Assembly (NCBI RefSeq): GCF_001746915.1
Contig: NZ_MJGC01000037.1
Location: 61,104 to 125,103 of the forward strand
Reading direction: 5' to 3'
DNA from: Desertifilum tharense IPPAS B-1220
Lineage (GTDB): Bacteria; Cyanobacteriota; Cyanobacteriia; Cyanobacteriales; Desertifilaceae
Length of the DNA: 64,000 nt
Shown: in pieces, positions 47,431-56,850 of the stretch
Numbering within the stretch: position 1 is the stretch's first letter
Layout: every line of letters begins with the position of its first letter
The notes under the pieces: generated by a model
The model's database searches: none
What the model saw: the letters and a program-made list of their open reading frames with translations, nothing else
What the model was told of the DNA's origin: nothing
Position numbers and translations under genes: made by a program

Positions 47431-47773
47431 GCTCGCAATAACGCAGAATAGTTGCAATGCGATCGCGCATTTGAGTGAGGCGTTGCTGTCCGGTTGCAGA
47501 CTGGCGAGAGACTTGCAAAAAGGTGACATCCATTGCGAGTAACTGTAGTTGCTTGTGAATTTCAGTTAATATCGAGGAAACGCGAGGCGCGATCGCGGCT
47601 TCTCCCTCCTCAGCTAGAAGAGGAGAAATCTGTCGTTGAAATAAAGCTTGTAGGGTTTGCACGCTTTCTCGTAGCTGTGCGGGATTGAGTTCGCTTGAAG
47701 CAGTCTGGTGCTGCAAGTCCGTTAAGGCTTGCTGGAATTGTTGCAGGTTTTGACGGTGAGTAAAAGGCAACAC
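47411..47773 (-). CDS. patD: PatD-like heterocyst-frequency family protein
   Basis: The 120-residue helical protein fits the PatD family: 'HRQNLQQFQQALTDLQ', 'QRQISPLLAEEGEAAIAPRVSSI', 'LTEIHKQLQLLAMDVTFLQVSRQSAT', and 'RLTQMRDRIATILRYCEPLL'. In Anabaena PatD limits heterocyst frequency. Homologues also occur in non-heterocystous cyanobacteria, where the role is unclear. The start is a GTG. Its last codons and stop lie in an STRR tract. Identification is by remembered family pattern. Confidence 0.7.
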   Translation of the reverse strand: MLPFTHRQNLQQFQQALTDLQHQTASSELNPAQLRESVQTLQALFQRQISPLLAEEGEAAIAPRVSSILTEIHKQLQLLAMDVTFLQVSRQSATGQQRLTQMRDRIATILRYCEPLLSAE

Positions 47774-48023
47774 AATCGCGTATAATTTCTCAATTCTCTT
47801 TTAATGCTTAGAAGTTTATTTGTATCATACAAGTAGAGGATTAATGGATTCAGCATACAAACGCCCGAAGCGAGTATAGACATCTCCTTGGGGGGTCTAT
47901 ACAGTCAAGTATGTGCCATTAAGGACTAGCTTTTTTAAACTGGCGCTTAATCTAGAGGCTTGCGGAAATTGAGCAAGCCCTATAACTATTCATCTTTATT
48001 CCCCTATCTATCGCAAAATCACA

Positions 48024-50309
48024 ATGGTTCTAACAGCAACTTATGAATGTACCGTTCCTGACTGGCTTCAGGACTGTCTAGCCACCTCCTCCATTGTGGA
48101 GAAAACCGAAGTTGAACGCCAAGAACGCGATTCACCCAGGGAAGCGCCGCGCGATGGCGATTTGATCCGCCAAGCCTTTGAATTCGCCTACCAGTTGCAT
48201 CGCGGTCAATATCGTAAATCGGGAGAACCCTATATTTCCCATCCAGTGGCGGTTGCGGGACTGCTGCGCGAGTTAGGCGGAAGCGCGCCAATGATCGCCG
48301 CCGGGTTTCTCCATGATGTGGTAGAAGATACTGATGTCACGCCAGAGGAGATTGAACAGCGCTTTGGGACTGAGGTTCGCCATTTGGTGGAAGGGGTAAC
48401 GAAGTTATCGAAATTCACCTTTTCCAGCAAAACCGAACGCCAAGCGGAAAATTTTCGCCGGATGTTTTTGGCGATGGCGAAGGATATTCGCGTGATTGTG
48501 GTGAAGCTGGCCGATCGCCTCCACAATATGCGGACGCTAGAATATATGAGTCCGGAGAAGCAAAGAGCGATCGCTCTAGAGACGCGCGAAATTTTTGCCC
48601 CTTTGGCGAACCGCTTGGGAATTGGTCGGTTTAAGTGGGAATTAGAAGATTTAGCCTTTAAATATCTTGAACCCGAACAATATCGCCAAATTCAAGAACT
48701 AATCGCCGAAAAACGGGTGAACCGAGAGGCGCGCCTGTCTGGGGTGATTGAAATGTTGGGACAGCGCCTCGAACAAATTGGCGTGCGCGAATTTGAAATT
48801 AAAGGTCGCCCTAAGCATCTCTATGGCATTTATCAGAAAATGCAGCGCCAGCAGAAAGAATTTCACGAAATCTTTGATATTGCGGCGGTGCGGATTATTG
48901 TGCAATGTAATGACGAGTGTTACCGCGCTTTAGCCGTCGTTCACGATGCGTTTCGCCCTATTCCCGGACGTTTCAAAGATTACATTGGTTTACCGAAGCC
49001 CAATCGCTATCAATCTTTGCATACGGGCGTGATTGGCCATACGGGTCGTCCGATTGAATTTCAGATTCGGACTTGGGAAATGCACCATGTTGCCGAATAT
49101 GGGATCGCGGCGCATTGGAAGTATAAGGAAACGGGATCGAGTAATGCCTCGCTGACCAATTCGGATGAAAAGTTTACTTGGTTAAGACAACTTTTAGAGT
49201 GGCAAAGCGACTTAAAAGACGCTCAAGAATATTTAGAGAGTATAAAAGATAACTTATTTGAAGACGATGTATACGTGTTTACACCGCAAGGCGACGTGCT
49301 ATCGCTGAATCGCGGTGCAACACCTGTGGATTTTGCCTACCGCATCCATACAGAAGTGGGGAATCACTGTGCGGGTGCAAAGGTGAATGGTAAGATGATC
49401 CCGCTCGATACGCTGTTGAAAAATGGCGATATTGTTGAGATTATCACCCAAAAGAATTCTCACCCTAGCTTAGACTGGCTGAACTTTGCGGTGACGACCG
49501 GGGCAAGAAACCGGATTCGCCAATGGTACAAGCGATCGCACCGAGAAGAAAACGTGATGCGGGGTCGAGAATTGCTAGAGAAGGAGTTAGGGAAAAATGG
49601 CTTTGAGGCTTTACTGAAGTCCGAACCCATGCAAGCCACCGCCGAACGCTGCAACTATCATGGGGTTGAAGACTTGCTGGCGGCGTTGGGATATGGCGAA
49701 GTCACGCTAAATCTCGTAGTTAACCGCTTGCGCGAAGCCATTAAAGCCAAACAACCCATTACTCCAGCTTCAAATGCACAGGATGCCTGTACGATTATCT
49801 CAACTCTGCTTCCCTCACCGGCCCCCTCTCCAACTCCTCAAAGCAAATCGCCAATTGTGGGGGTTGAAGGGTTACTGTATCATATTGCCGGATGTTGTAC
49901 GCCCATTCCAGGAGAACCCATTATTGGAGTTGTGACGCGGGGAAGCCGGGGCATTTCCATTCACCGTCAAGGCTGCGTTAATGTAGATAATGTTGAGGGC
50001 GATCGCCTTGTCCCGGTTAGCTGGAACTCAGCCACCAGTGAAGAAAGCCGTCCCCAAACCTATACCGTCCAAGTGCAGATTGAAGCCATTGACCGGGTTG
50101 GCGTCCTCAAAGATATTCTATTGCGCTTGAGCGATAACAGCATTAATGTGCGAAACGTGCAAGTCAAGACTTGTCCGGGGAAACCTGCGATTATCGATCT
50201 AGGGATCGATATCCGCGATCGCCGTCAACTCGAACAAGTCTTTGCTCAAATTCGCAAAATGAGCGATATTCTCAACCTGCGTCGCATCGGTAAAACCGAA
50301 GATTCATAA
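48024..50309 (+). CDS. Bifunctional (p)ppGpp synthetase/hydrolase, Rel/SpoT family
   Basis: The 761-residue stringent-response enzyme has an HD hydrolase domain ('HPVAVAGLLREL', 'FLHDVVEDT', residues about 70-210). A RelA/SpoT synthetase domain includes 'GRFKDYIGLPKPNRYQSLHT', a TGS domain begins 'DVYVFTPQGD', and a C-terminal ACT domain starts near residue 690. The RFKD motif (RxKD) is of the bifunctional type. Intact HD residues suggest both synthesis and hydrolysis. A hairpin and terminator follow at 50371 and 50437. Confidence 0.95.
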   Translation: MVLTATYECTVPDWLQDCLATSSIVEKTEVERQERDSPREAPRDGDLIRQAFEFAYQLHRGQYRKSGEPYISHPVAVAGLLRELGGSAPMIAAGFLHDVVEDTDVTPEEIEQRFGTEVRHLVEGVTKLSKFTFSSKTERQAENFRRMFLAMAKDIRVIVVKLADRLHNMRTLEYMSPEKQRAIALETREIFAPLANRLGIGRFKWELEDLAFKYLEPEQYRQIQELIAEKRVNREARLSGVIEMLGQRLEQIGVREFEIKGRPKHLYGIYQKMQRQQKEFHEIFDIAAVRIIVQCNDECYRALAVVHDAFRPIPGRFKDYIGLPKPNRYQSLHTGVIGHTGRPIEFQIRTWEMHHVAEYGIAAHWKYKETGSSNASLTNSDEKFTWLRQLLEWQSDLKDAQEYLESIKDNLFEDDVYVFTPQGDVLSLNRGATPVDFAYRIHTEVGNHCAGAKVNGKMIPLDTLLKNGDIVEIITQKNSHPSLDWLNFAVTTGARNRIRQWYKRSHREENVMRGRELLEKELGKNGFEALLKSEPMQATAERCNYHGVEDLLAALGYGEVTLNLVVNRLREAIKAKQPITPASNAQDACTIISTLLPSPAPSPTPQSKSPIVGVEGLLYHIAGCCTPIPGEPIIGVVTRGSRGISIHRQGCVNVDNVEGDRLVPVSWNSATSEESRPQTYTVQVQIEAIDRVGVLKDILLRLSDNSINVRNVQVKTCPGKPAIIDLGIDIRDRRQLEQVFAQIRKMSDILNLRRIGKTEDS

Positions 50310-50370
50310 AATTATCACACCTGCGACATCACAAAGACACACTAGCCGTTTAGATTGCTATACAAAGAAT

Positions 50371-50404
50371 TTGACTTGTTACCAGGTTTTACCTGGCGAG
50401 TCAA
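50371..50404 (+). repeat. Stem-loop after the Rel/SpoT gene
   Basis: TTGACT...CCAGGT-TTT-ACCTGG...AGTCAA folds into a two-part stem of 12 pairs with a small internal loop. It is followed by a weak T-rich stretch and may assist termination with the next hairpin. Confidence 0.65.
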
Positions 50405-50436
50405 ACTTTGTTTCTCAGGTAGGTTAGTGATGGATC

Positions 50437-50461
50437 AGGTGGGAACTCCCCACCTTTTTTC
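50437..50461 (+). terminator. Intrinsic terminator of the Rel/SpoT gene
   Basis: AGGTGGG and CCCACCT pair around a 5-base loop, followed directly by TTTTTT. It is 127 bases after the stop codon. Confidence 0.85.
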
Positions 50462-50474
50462 GTGGTATAGCGAA

Positions 50475-50632
50475 GTGCTGAGTGCTTCTCTTAGTGCTGA
50501 GTGTAAAGTGCTGAGTGCTGAGTTAAAACCGAGTGAGTCTCATCCTTTAAGCAGTTCACTCTGTCCTAACCTTACTAAGTACAGCTATAACAACTTCTTC
50601 TCCACTCGGAACTCGGAACTCGGAACTCACTT
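50475..50632. repeat. STRR heptamer tracts (AGTGCTG and GGAACTC families)
   Basis: AGTGCTG units (about 50475-50523) and ACTCGGA units (about 50604-50630) in the spacer before the SelO gene are copies of the families seen at 45028 and 47361. The rest of the 395-base spacer 50310-50706 holds the stem-loop and terminator listed separately and no gene. Confidence 0.8.
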
Positions 50633-50706
50633 CCGGTTAGCTCGCGATGGCGATCGCCCCTATTGATTAAAATTAAGGAGAACCCATCCCTCCAAACCTC
50701 CCCTTG

Positions 50707-52158
50707 ATGACTCCCAACCCCTTCATCGACCTGAATTACGAACCCGCCCTTGAAGAATTAGGCGAAGATTACTACGATCTAGTTGCACCCGCAGAATTTC
50801 CCCAGCATATCCTCCGCTGGCGTAACGACCCACTCTTATCCAAAATCAGTCTCGATCCCAAAAGCGTCACCGACGAACACTTCATTCAAACCTTTGGGAA
50901 ATTTGAAGTCCCCCGTTCCTTCCTTGCCTTACGCTACCACGGTTATCAATTTGGTGAATATAACCCTCATTTAGGAGATGGACGCGGCTTTCTGTTCGGA
51001 CAAGTTCGAGGAGTAGACGGCGAACTCTATGACTTTGGCACCAAAGGATCGGGTAGAACCCCCTATTCTCGCACCGCCGATGGTAGACTGACCCTCAAAG
51101 GTGGCGTTCGCGAAGTTTTAGCCGCAGAAGCCTTACATCAACTTGGGGTAACAACCTCCCGCTGTCTAAGCGTCGTCGAAACCGGCGAACAACTTTGGCG
51201 CGGCGACGAACCTTCCCCCACCCGTTCCTGCGTCATGGTTCGGTTTAGCCGTTCTCACATCCGCTTTGGTACCTTTGAACGCCTCTATTACTTCCAGCGT
51301 TCCGATTTAATCAAAAAACTCTTAGACCACGCGATCGCAGTTTACTACCCCACCCTAGCCTCACCGCTAGCCGCACAATCCAAAAAAGGTTCAGACTGCA
51401 CCGAACTCTACGCCCAGTTTTATGCAGAATTAGTATTAAGAGTCGCCGAACTTGCCGCCCAGTGGATGACAGCAGGATTCTGCCACGCCGTCCTTAATAC
51501 CGATAATATGTCGATTACCGGGGAAAGCTTTGATTATGGCCCTTACGCCTTTATCCCCAACTACAACCCCCAGTTCACCGCCGCGTATTTTGACTATTAC
51601 GGACGCTACAGCTACGGAAACCAGCCGGAAATTTGTCGCCTCAACCTAGAAATGCTGCAAATTCCCCTAAAATTGGTCGTTCCCCAGCAGGAGTTAGAAA
51701 CGGGTTTAGCGCAATATGACAGCCATTACTTCCAAACCTATCAGCAGTTAATGATGCGGAAGCTAGGTTTAGAAGGCGTTCCTCCCGCCGTCGCCGAAGC
51801 TTTACTCGAACAGACGATTTATCTGTTGAAGGATACCCAACTGGGATATCATGAGTTTTTTATCCGCCTCAGCGAAGTCTTTGATGCGAGTTGGCGCGAA
51901 GACGCTACCCAAATTCCCAATTGGGCGAATGCTGGGCCAAGCGCCACCTGGGAAAACTGGCGAAATCTCTACTATCGCCAGTTACAATCCTATTCTCCAG
52001 AGGAATTGTCTCAAGTTGCAACGCGCCTGCGCCAGCATAATCCTAAAACGGTTTTGCTACGTCCAGTGATTGAATCCGTCTGGGAAGCCATCACCACCGA
52101 AGATAACTGGGAACCGTTCTACCAACTGGTACGCGAATTGCAGCAAAGTCCAGTTTAG
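50707..52158 (+). CDS. selO: SelO family protein adenylyltransferase (UPF0061/YdiU)
   Basis: SelO is a pseudokinase fold that transfers AMP to Ser, Thr or Tyr of proteins, often linked to redox stress. The 483-residue protein has '[20 protein letters not shown]', '[19 protein letters not shown]' (nucleotide-binding loop) and '[20 protein letters not shown]' with catalytic Asn/Asp. The latter are typical SelO blocks. The ATG at 50707 is preferred to a TTG just before it. No partner genes are nearby. Confidence 0.92.
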   Translation: MTPNPFIDLNYEPALEELGEDYYDLVAPAEFPQHILRWRNDPLLSKISLDPKSVTDEHFIQTFGKFEVPRSFLALRYHGYQFGEYNPHLGDGRGFLFGQVRGVDGELYDFGTKGSGRTPYSRTADGRLTLKGGVREVLAAEALHQLGVTTSRCLSVVETGEQLWRGDEPSPTRSCVMVRFSRSHIRFGTFERLYYFQRSDLIKKLLDHAIAVYYPTLASPLAAQSKKGSDCTELYAQFYAELVLRVAELAAQWMTAGFCHAVLNTDNMSITGESFDYGPYAFIPNYNPQFTAAYFDYYGRYSYGNQPEICRLNLEMLQIPLKLVVPQQELETGLAQYDSHYFQTYQQLMMRKLGLEGVPPAVAEALLEQTIYLLKDTQLGYHEFFIRLSEVFDASWREDATQIPNWANAGPSATWENWRNLYYRQLQSYSPEELSQVATRLRQHNPKTVLLRPVIESVWEAITTEDNWEPFYQLVRELQQSPV

Positions 52159-52608
52159 GGAGTTAGTAATACTATTGAATCAATCGGCAATAATATCTGC
52201 GGTGTGACTTAATTTTCCAATCCCGAATATTGCCAAAGTAGTGACCACTCGATTATTCTCAGAAGGCTTTCTGGTCACTGCTTAAGTCTTAGCCAATCAT
52301 ATAGCATCATTCACCAAATACACCTGCTGTTAATTACAGTATTAGCGCAAGATGAGGATCGTCGTAACAAATGTCAAACCTAGTGACCTAATGAGAAGGG
52401 ACAAAGCGTGTATTATTCTGAAGCAGAGTTTCTGGCACTGACGGTGATAGAATATTCAATGCCTATCCAGTTAAATTCGAGGTTTGCCAGCAAAAACTTA
52501 GGATTTTCATCAAGCCTAGAGAGTCGCCGCTGTTTGCTCAACCACTCTCCAAGTAGCAGATAAAACCCTTTATGATGTTAGTAGTTTACTACAAATAGAA
52601 GATTTTTC
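52159..52608. promoter_or_regulatory. AT-rich spacer before the methyltransferase-Z1 cassette
   Basis: The 450-base spacer marks a drop in GC content. GTAGT-TT-ACTAC (52581-52592) is a 12-base palindrome 17 bases before the methyltransferase ATG and could be an operator for self-control. A GTG-started 51-codon frame (52408-52563) has no ribosome site or recognisable sequence; it is not called. No tRNA or attachment site is seen. Confidence 0.4.
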
Positions 52609-53991
52609 ATGCAAAAACCAGCTTGCAATCCTGGTTCGAGAGTTCGTTACAGGGCTAATATTAAATTATCAAAAGAGCAAGATCGGGAACTGAACAACTC
52701 TCTGAATCTTAACTTTGAATCTCCTTCTTTACATGGTGCGCTTACACAGAGCAGAAATGATTTGCGCGTCGTAGAGCTTTTTGCTGGCGCAGGAGGGATG
52801 GGCGTGGGGTTTTTAATGGCTGGCAATCGAACAAGTGGATTTAGAATTATTCATTCTGCTGAAATTCACCCTGTTTATTTAAAAAGCCTTGAAACAAATT
52901 ATAAATATTTTTACGATCATGCTAATAACAGGCTTGATAGATGTATTCCATCTGACTTCATACCTGTAGATTTAACAAAGAATTGCGATCGTCAAACTGT
53001 GTATCAAGCAGTTGAGGAAGCAGGTGGTGTCGATATTGTTATTGGCGGAACGCCCTGTCAAGGATTTTCTCCATCTAATCGAAGTAATTGGAATTCCAAG
53101 AATCGTTACAATCAACTGGTTGAATATTTTATTCAGTGTGCTTTGGAAATAGCACCAAAAGTAATTCTTTTAGAAAATGTACAGGGAATTTTATGGACAC
53201 CTCGTTCAGACAAAAATAATAATCTTCGGAAAGCTACAGTAGTAGATTATATCGCCCGAAAGTTTACAAATGCTGGCTACGTGCTTTTTCCAGCAGTATT
53301 AGATGCTGCTTGGTATGGAGTTCCGCAGCACCGCAATAGATTTTTTTTGTTAGCATTGCATAATAGCCTTGGTTATACAGCCGATCATTTTGGTGAATGG
53401 GGAGCGTTTCCACATCCTACTCATGGAGCAGGGAGTAATTATAATTATGTAACAGTAAGGGAAGCGATCGCTGATTTACCTATGGTTGATAATGGTGAAA
53501 ATAAAGTTATTCAAGATTATTCTGAACCTACAGGAGAACAGTTAAGGTCAAATTGGTTTTTAAAAGTTATGCGCGAAATGGCAAGTCCAAAGATTATTGA
53601 AGGTCATGTTGTTTCAAAACAAGCTGATTACGTAATTGAAAGATACCAAAATATTCCCGCTGGCGGAAATTGGCAGAACATCAGACACATGATGACCAAC
53701 TATTCTAATATAGAAAAAACTCATAGTAATATTTACAGACGTTTAAAATGGGATGAACCTTCAATTACAATTGGCAATTACCGCAAAAGTATGATAATTC
53801 ATCCAGAGCAACATAGAGGATTATCATTACGAGAAGCTAGTCGTTTGCAGTCTCTTCCCGATTGGTTTACTTTTTGTGGGGGTATCGAAAATCCTCAAAG
53901 TGGAGGATTAATGCACAAACAACAGCAGTTAGCTAATACTGTTAGTTTTCTTTTGACATTAGCGATAGCCAGGTACATTCTTAAGCTTTGA
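52609..53991 (+). CDS. DNA cytosine-5 methyltransferase
   Basis: The 460-residue Dcm-type enzyme has motif I FAGAGG (58-63), catalytic 'TPCQGFSP' with Cys150, ENV (189-191), motif VIII 'QHRNRFF', and the C-terminal 'QQLANTVS' of motif X. Between them lies a target-recognition region of about 140 residues, ordinary in size. Its AT-rich codon use differs from the flanking genes, which suggests transfer. It contains one HIP1 octamer. A Z1 helicase gene starts 34 bases downstream. It probably protects host DNA from, or marks it for, the Z1-based system; the site is unknown. Confidence 0.93.
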   Translation: MQKPACNPGSRVRYRANIKLSKEQDRELNNSLNLNFESPSLHGALTQSRNDLRVVELFAGAGGMGVGFLMAGNRTSGFRIIHSAEIHPVYLKSLETNYKYFYDHANNRLDRCIPSDFIPVDLTKNCDRQTVYQAVEEAGGVDIVIGGTPCQGFSPSNRSNWNSKNRYNQLVEYFIQCALEIAPKVILLENVQGILWTPRSDKNNNLRKATVVDYIARKFTNAGYVLFPAVLDAAWYGVPQHRNRFFLLALHNSLGYTADHFGEWGAFPHPTHGAGSNYNYVTVREAIADLPMVDNGENKVIQDYSEPTGEQLRSNWFLKVMREMASPKIIEGHVVSKQADYVIERYQNIPAGGNWQNIRHMMTNYSNIEKTHSNIYRRLKWDEPSITIGNYRKSMIIHPEQHRGLSLREASRLQSLPDWFTFCGGIENPQSGGLMHKQQQLANTVSFLLTLAIARYILKL

Positions 53992-54025
53992 TCTTAGATT
54001 TTTAAACTTAGATGAGGTGTTAATC

Positions 54026-56068
54026 ATGGCAGAGATCAACTGTTTAGATGGGGATAACATTACCAATCTTAGAGAGGATTTACACGATGAGGAAAATATT
54101 TCTTACAATGACTTTGATCAGATTCTTCAGATAGCCTCAGAAGTTTTAGAAAGATGTCTAGACAGAGGAGAAAATGGCTCTGTAAAAGGATTGATTTACG
54201 GCCATGTTCAAAGTGGAAAAACAGCCGTTATTCTAACAACGATGGCTTTGGCCGCAGATAACGGGTTTAATAATTTTGTAGTAATGACATCTGATCTTAA
54301 TGATATCTATGATCAGACCCTTAAAAGAATAAAAGGCGCATTAGATAGTTTTCAAGTTTTTGGCAAAACAGAGATAAGGAATAATCTGGCGGCTACACCT
54401 GGTTTACCACTAGCTTTAGTTTGTTCTAAAAATCCACGTAGGCTACAAGATGTTTTAAATATTGTTCAGCAGTCAAATTGGCAAAATGAGCCAGTAATTA
54501 TTATTGATGATGAGGCAGATCAAGCTAGCTTAGATACTAATATTAATGACCTAAATAGACCTACAAGTGCAGTCAATCAAGGGATTGTTGATTTAAGAAA
54601 TAATTTGAACTCTCACACATATTTACAAACTACTGCTACTCCCCAAGCATTACTACTACAAGATAGTCAAAGTGCATTCAGGCCTGATTTTGTTGTTGTT
54701 ACAGAGCCAGGTACAGGTTATGCTGGTGGTAACTACTTTTTTGACAACAACAATAACTTTAATAATTCCCGTCATATTCGCATAGTTCCTCTGATTGACC
54801 TTAATAAGCTTAGGAATAGTAATCGTATTCCTGATACTGTCATACAGTCAATGTTGGTCTTCTTTTTAGGAGCAGCAATTTTAAGAATACAGGGTAATTC
54901 AAAAAAATATACATATTTGCTTCACACTAGCTTTAGGCAAGGAGATCATCATTTAGCAGCCGAATTAGTCGATCAGTTTAAGAGTGAATTAACAACTCAG
55001 CTTAAACAACATCCTCATGACCCTATCATGGGTTTGTCTTCTGCTCTCAGAACACAATTGCAAAATGCTTACAATGATTTGCAACAAACTTTTATAAATG
55101 TTCCATCTTTTAGCGAGGTTCTGGTAGAAATTTCCAGAAGAATTACCTCTACAGAAGTTATAGAAATTAATTCTGATAGTGGCGAAGGAATTAAAGATCA
55201 ACCAACACGAAAACATACTCTTTATATAGGTGGTACAAAAATAGGTCGTGGTGTTACTGTTAAGAATCTTTTAGTTACTTACTATGGTAGAGATGCTCAA
55301 CAACCACAGATGGATACAGTTCTACAACATGCCAGAATGTATGGATACCGTCAAAATGAATTACCAGCTACTCGTATTTACTTACCAAGTCATTTAGCTC
55401 AAAGGTTCGTTGATATTCATATAAGCGATAATTTAGTTAGGGAACAGTGCCAAGCAACTTATTTACCTATTCAGACAATTCCTTTAATGCAAAAGGGAAT
55501 GAAACCAACTCGCCGTAATGTGTTAAATGAGAATACAGTTACTTTAGTAACTTATCAAGGAGGAAAACAGTATTTCCCATCGCTACCGATATCTGATCCT
55601 AAGATTTTGGGCAATCAAACTCAAGAACTTGATAATTTGCTGTCTACAGCTAACTACCCGAATTTAAGACAATCATATACAGTAACGATTGATAAGATTT
55701 TGGAAATTCTTAATTTTCAGTACGGGACACCAGGAACAAGTGGTGCTTGGAATGATGATTTGATCAGGCAAGCTATTGCTGCCCTGCGAGATCAGACGAG
55801 ATACCAAAACACAGGTAGCGTAGTAATTGTTAATTTAAATTCAGACCTGAAGAAAAGCGCGAGTAGAAACTATACTCAGCTTGGCAGCGTTTTAACTGGT
55901 GATGCAGGAAAAATACCTTATGGAGTTGACCGCAATTATCCTGCGTTATTAATGACTCGATTAAAAGGTGAAGTGAGTCCTCAAGGTGGGTGGCATGGAG
56001 TACCTTTCTGGGTTCCAGTTATCAGATTTCCGGATGGTAATTATGCGTTTTCTGTAAATGAAAGCTGA
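54026..56068 (+). CDS. Z1-domain superfamily II helicase-like protein
   Basis: The 680-residue protein has Walker A GHVQSGKT (59-66), a DDEAD Walker B (161-165) and 'TTATPQ' (202-207). A C-terminal helicase half holds 'IGGTKIGRGVTVKNL' and 'DTVLQHARMYGYR' (about 410-455), close to the Z1 signature 'DTLLQMGRWFGYR'. Z1 helicases occur in restriction and anti-phage operons with C5 methyltransferases, MutL-like ATPases and nucleases (including the mza type). Here no MutL-like or nuclease gene is adjacent. The last 200 residues are unassigned. The start follows GAGGTG by 6 bases. It shows AT-rich codon use and I saw no HIP1 site. Confidence 0.85.
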   Translation: MAEINCLDGDNITNLREDLHDEENISYNDFDQILQIASEVLERCLDRGENGSVKGLIYGHVQSGKTAVILTTMALAADNGFNNFVVMTSDLNDIYDQTLKRIKGALDSFQVFGKTEIRNNLAATPGLPLALVCSKNPRRLQDVLNIVQQSNWQNEPVIIIDDEADQASLDTNINDLNRPTSAVNQGIVDLRNNLNSHTYLQTTATPQALLLQDSQSAFRPDFVVVTEPGTGYAGGNYFFDNNNNFNNSRHIRIVPLIDLNKLRNSNRIPDTVIQSMLVFFLGAAILRIQGNSKKYTYLLHTSFRQGDHHLAAELVDQFKSELTTQLKQHPHDPIMGLSSALRTQLQNAYNDLQQTFINVPSFSEVLVEISRRITSTEVIEINSDSGEGIKDQPTRKHTLYIGGTKIGRGVTVKNLLVTYYGRDAQQPQMDTVLQHARMYGYRQNELPATRIYLPSHLAQRFVDIHISDNLVREQCQATYLPIQTIPLMQKGMKPTRRNVLNENTVTLVTYQGGKQYFPSLPISDPKILGNQTQELDNLLSTANYPNLRQSYTVTIDKILEILNFQYGTPGTSGAWNDDLIRQAIAALRDQTRYQNTGSVVIVNLNSDLKKSASRNYTQLGSVLTGDAGKIPYGVDRNYPALLMTRLKGEVSPQGGWHGVPFWVPVIRFPDGNYAFSVNES

Positions 56069-56126
56069 GTTAGTTTTCTAAGGATAGCCGCAATGACTAT
56101 AGCAAGCCTAGGTGAGTTGTGAAATG

Positions 56127-56165
56127 CCCCTCACCCCCAACCCCTCTCCCAGTGGGCGAGGGGAG
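56127..56165. repeat. Common CCCCTCACCCCCAACCCC intergenic repeat
   Basis: This C-rich repeat ends in a 'CTCTCCCAGTGGGCGAGGGGAG' -like hairpin: CTCCC and GGGCGAG. It follows the Z1 gene and lies before the convergent DedA gene. Similar C-rich repeats are frequent in cyanobacterial spacers. Confidence 0.6.
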
Positions 56166-56224
56166 TTAGAGAAGGTTCAGATTTGATTTAGGATCGCTAT
56201 ATTAGGTTTTTATGTTTAGGAATG

Positions 56225-56824
56225 TCAATCTCGTCGTTGGCGTTTCACAATCCAAAAGACAACGAAAATCACCAACGCCAGCAGAATAATTTTGGAAAGC
56301 GGCCCAATGTATCGCTCAACTAGGGCGTAATTATTCCCCAAAGCATAGCCAGCAAAGGTGAGCAAACCAATCCAAACGACACTACCCAGACTGGTGTAGA
56401 AGAGAAATGGGATAAACGGCATCCGATTTAAACCTGCCGGGAGCGAAATTAAAGTCCGCACCCCAGGAACGAGACGACCTGTTAATACCGCTTTCTTGCC
56501 ATTGCGATCGAACCAGCGGTTCGCCTTCTCTATATCTTGGCTGCTGAGGGTTAACCAGCGTCCATAACGATCTGCAAACTGCTTAATCCGTTCTTCCCCA
56601 AAGGCATAACCCACATAGTACCAAGGCAACGCTCCTAATAAGGTTCCGGCTAAACCTGCGAGAACCGCCAAGGTAAAATTCATCTGACCCTGAGCGACAG
56701 TAAACCCGGCTAGAGGCATAATTAGCTCTGAGGGAATGGGGGGAAATAGGTTTTCCAGAAACATCAACAATGCGATTCCCCCATAGCCGAGGGAATTCAT
56801 AATGGTGGTAATCCACTGCGCCAT
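56225..56824 (-). CDS. DedA family membrane protein
   Basis: The 199-residue protein has about five hydrophobic segments and the DedA/VTT pattern: 'FLENLFPPIPSELIMPLAGF' near the N-terminus, then 'GRLVPGVRTLISLPAG' with the conserved Arg/Gly. DedA proteins are thought to be lipid scramblases or proton-linked transporters. ExoD-like protein is encoded 26 bases upstream on the same strand, so the two may be an operon. Confidence 0.9.
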   Translation of the reverse strand: MAQWITTIMNSLGYGGIALLMFLENLFPPIPSELIMPLAGFTVAQGQMNFTLAVLAGLAGTLLGALPWYYVGYAFGEERIKQFADRYGRWLTLSSQDIEKANRWFDRNGKKAVLTGRLVPGVRTLISLPAGLNRMPFIPFLFYTSLGSVVWIGLLTFAGYALGNNYALVERYIGPLSKIILLALVIFVVFWIVKRQRRD

Positions 56825-56850
56825 AAAGGGCTAGATCGCGTATTTCAAGG

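Noticed and set aside
52408..52563. GTG-started 51-codon frame before the methyltransferase
   Set aside because: No ribosome site and no family. It could be a remnant but cannot be supported.
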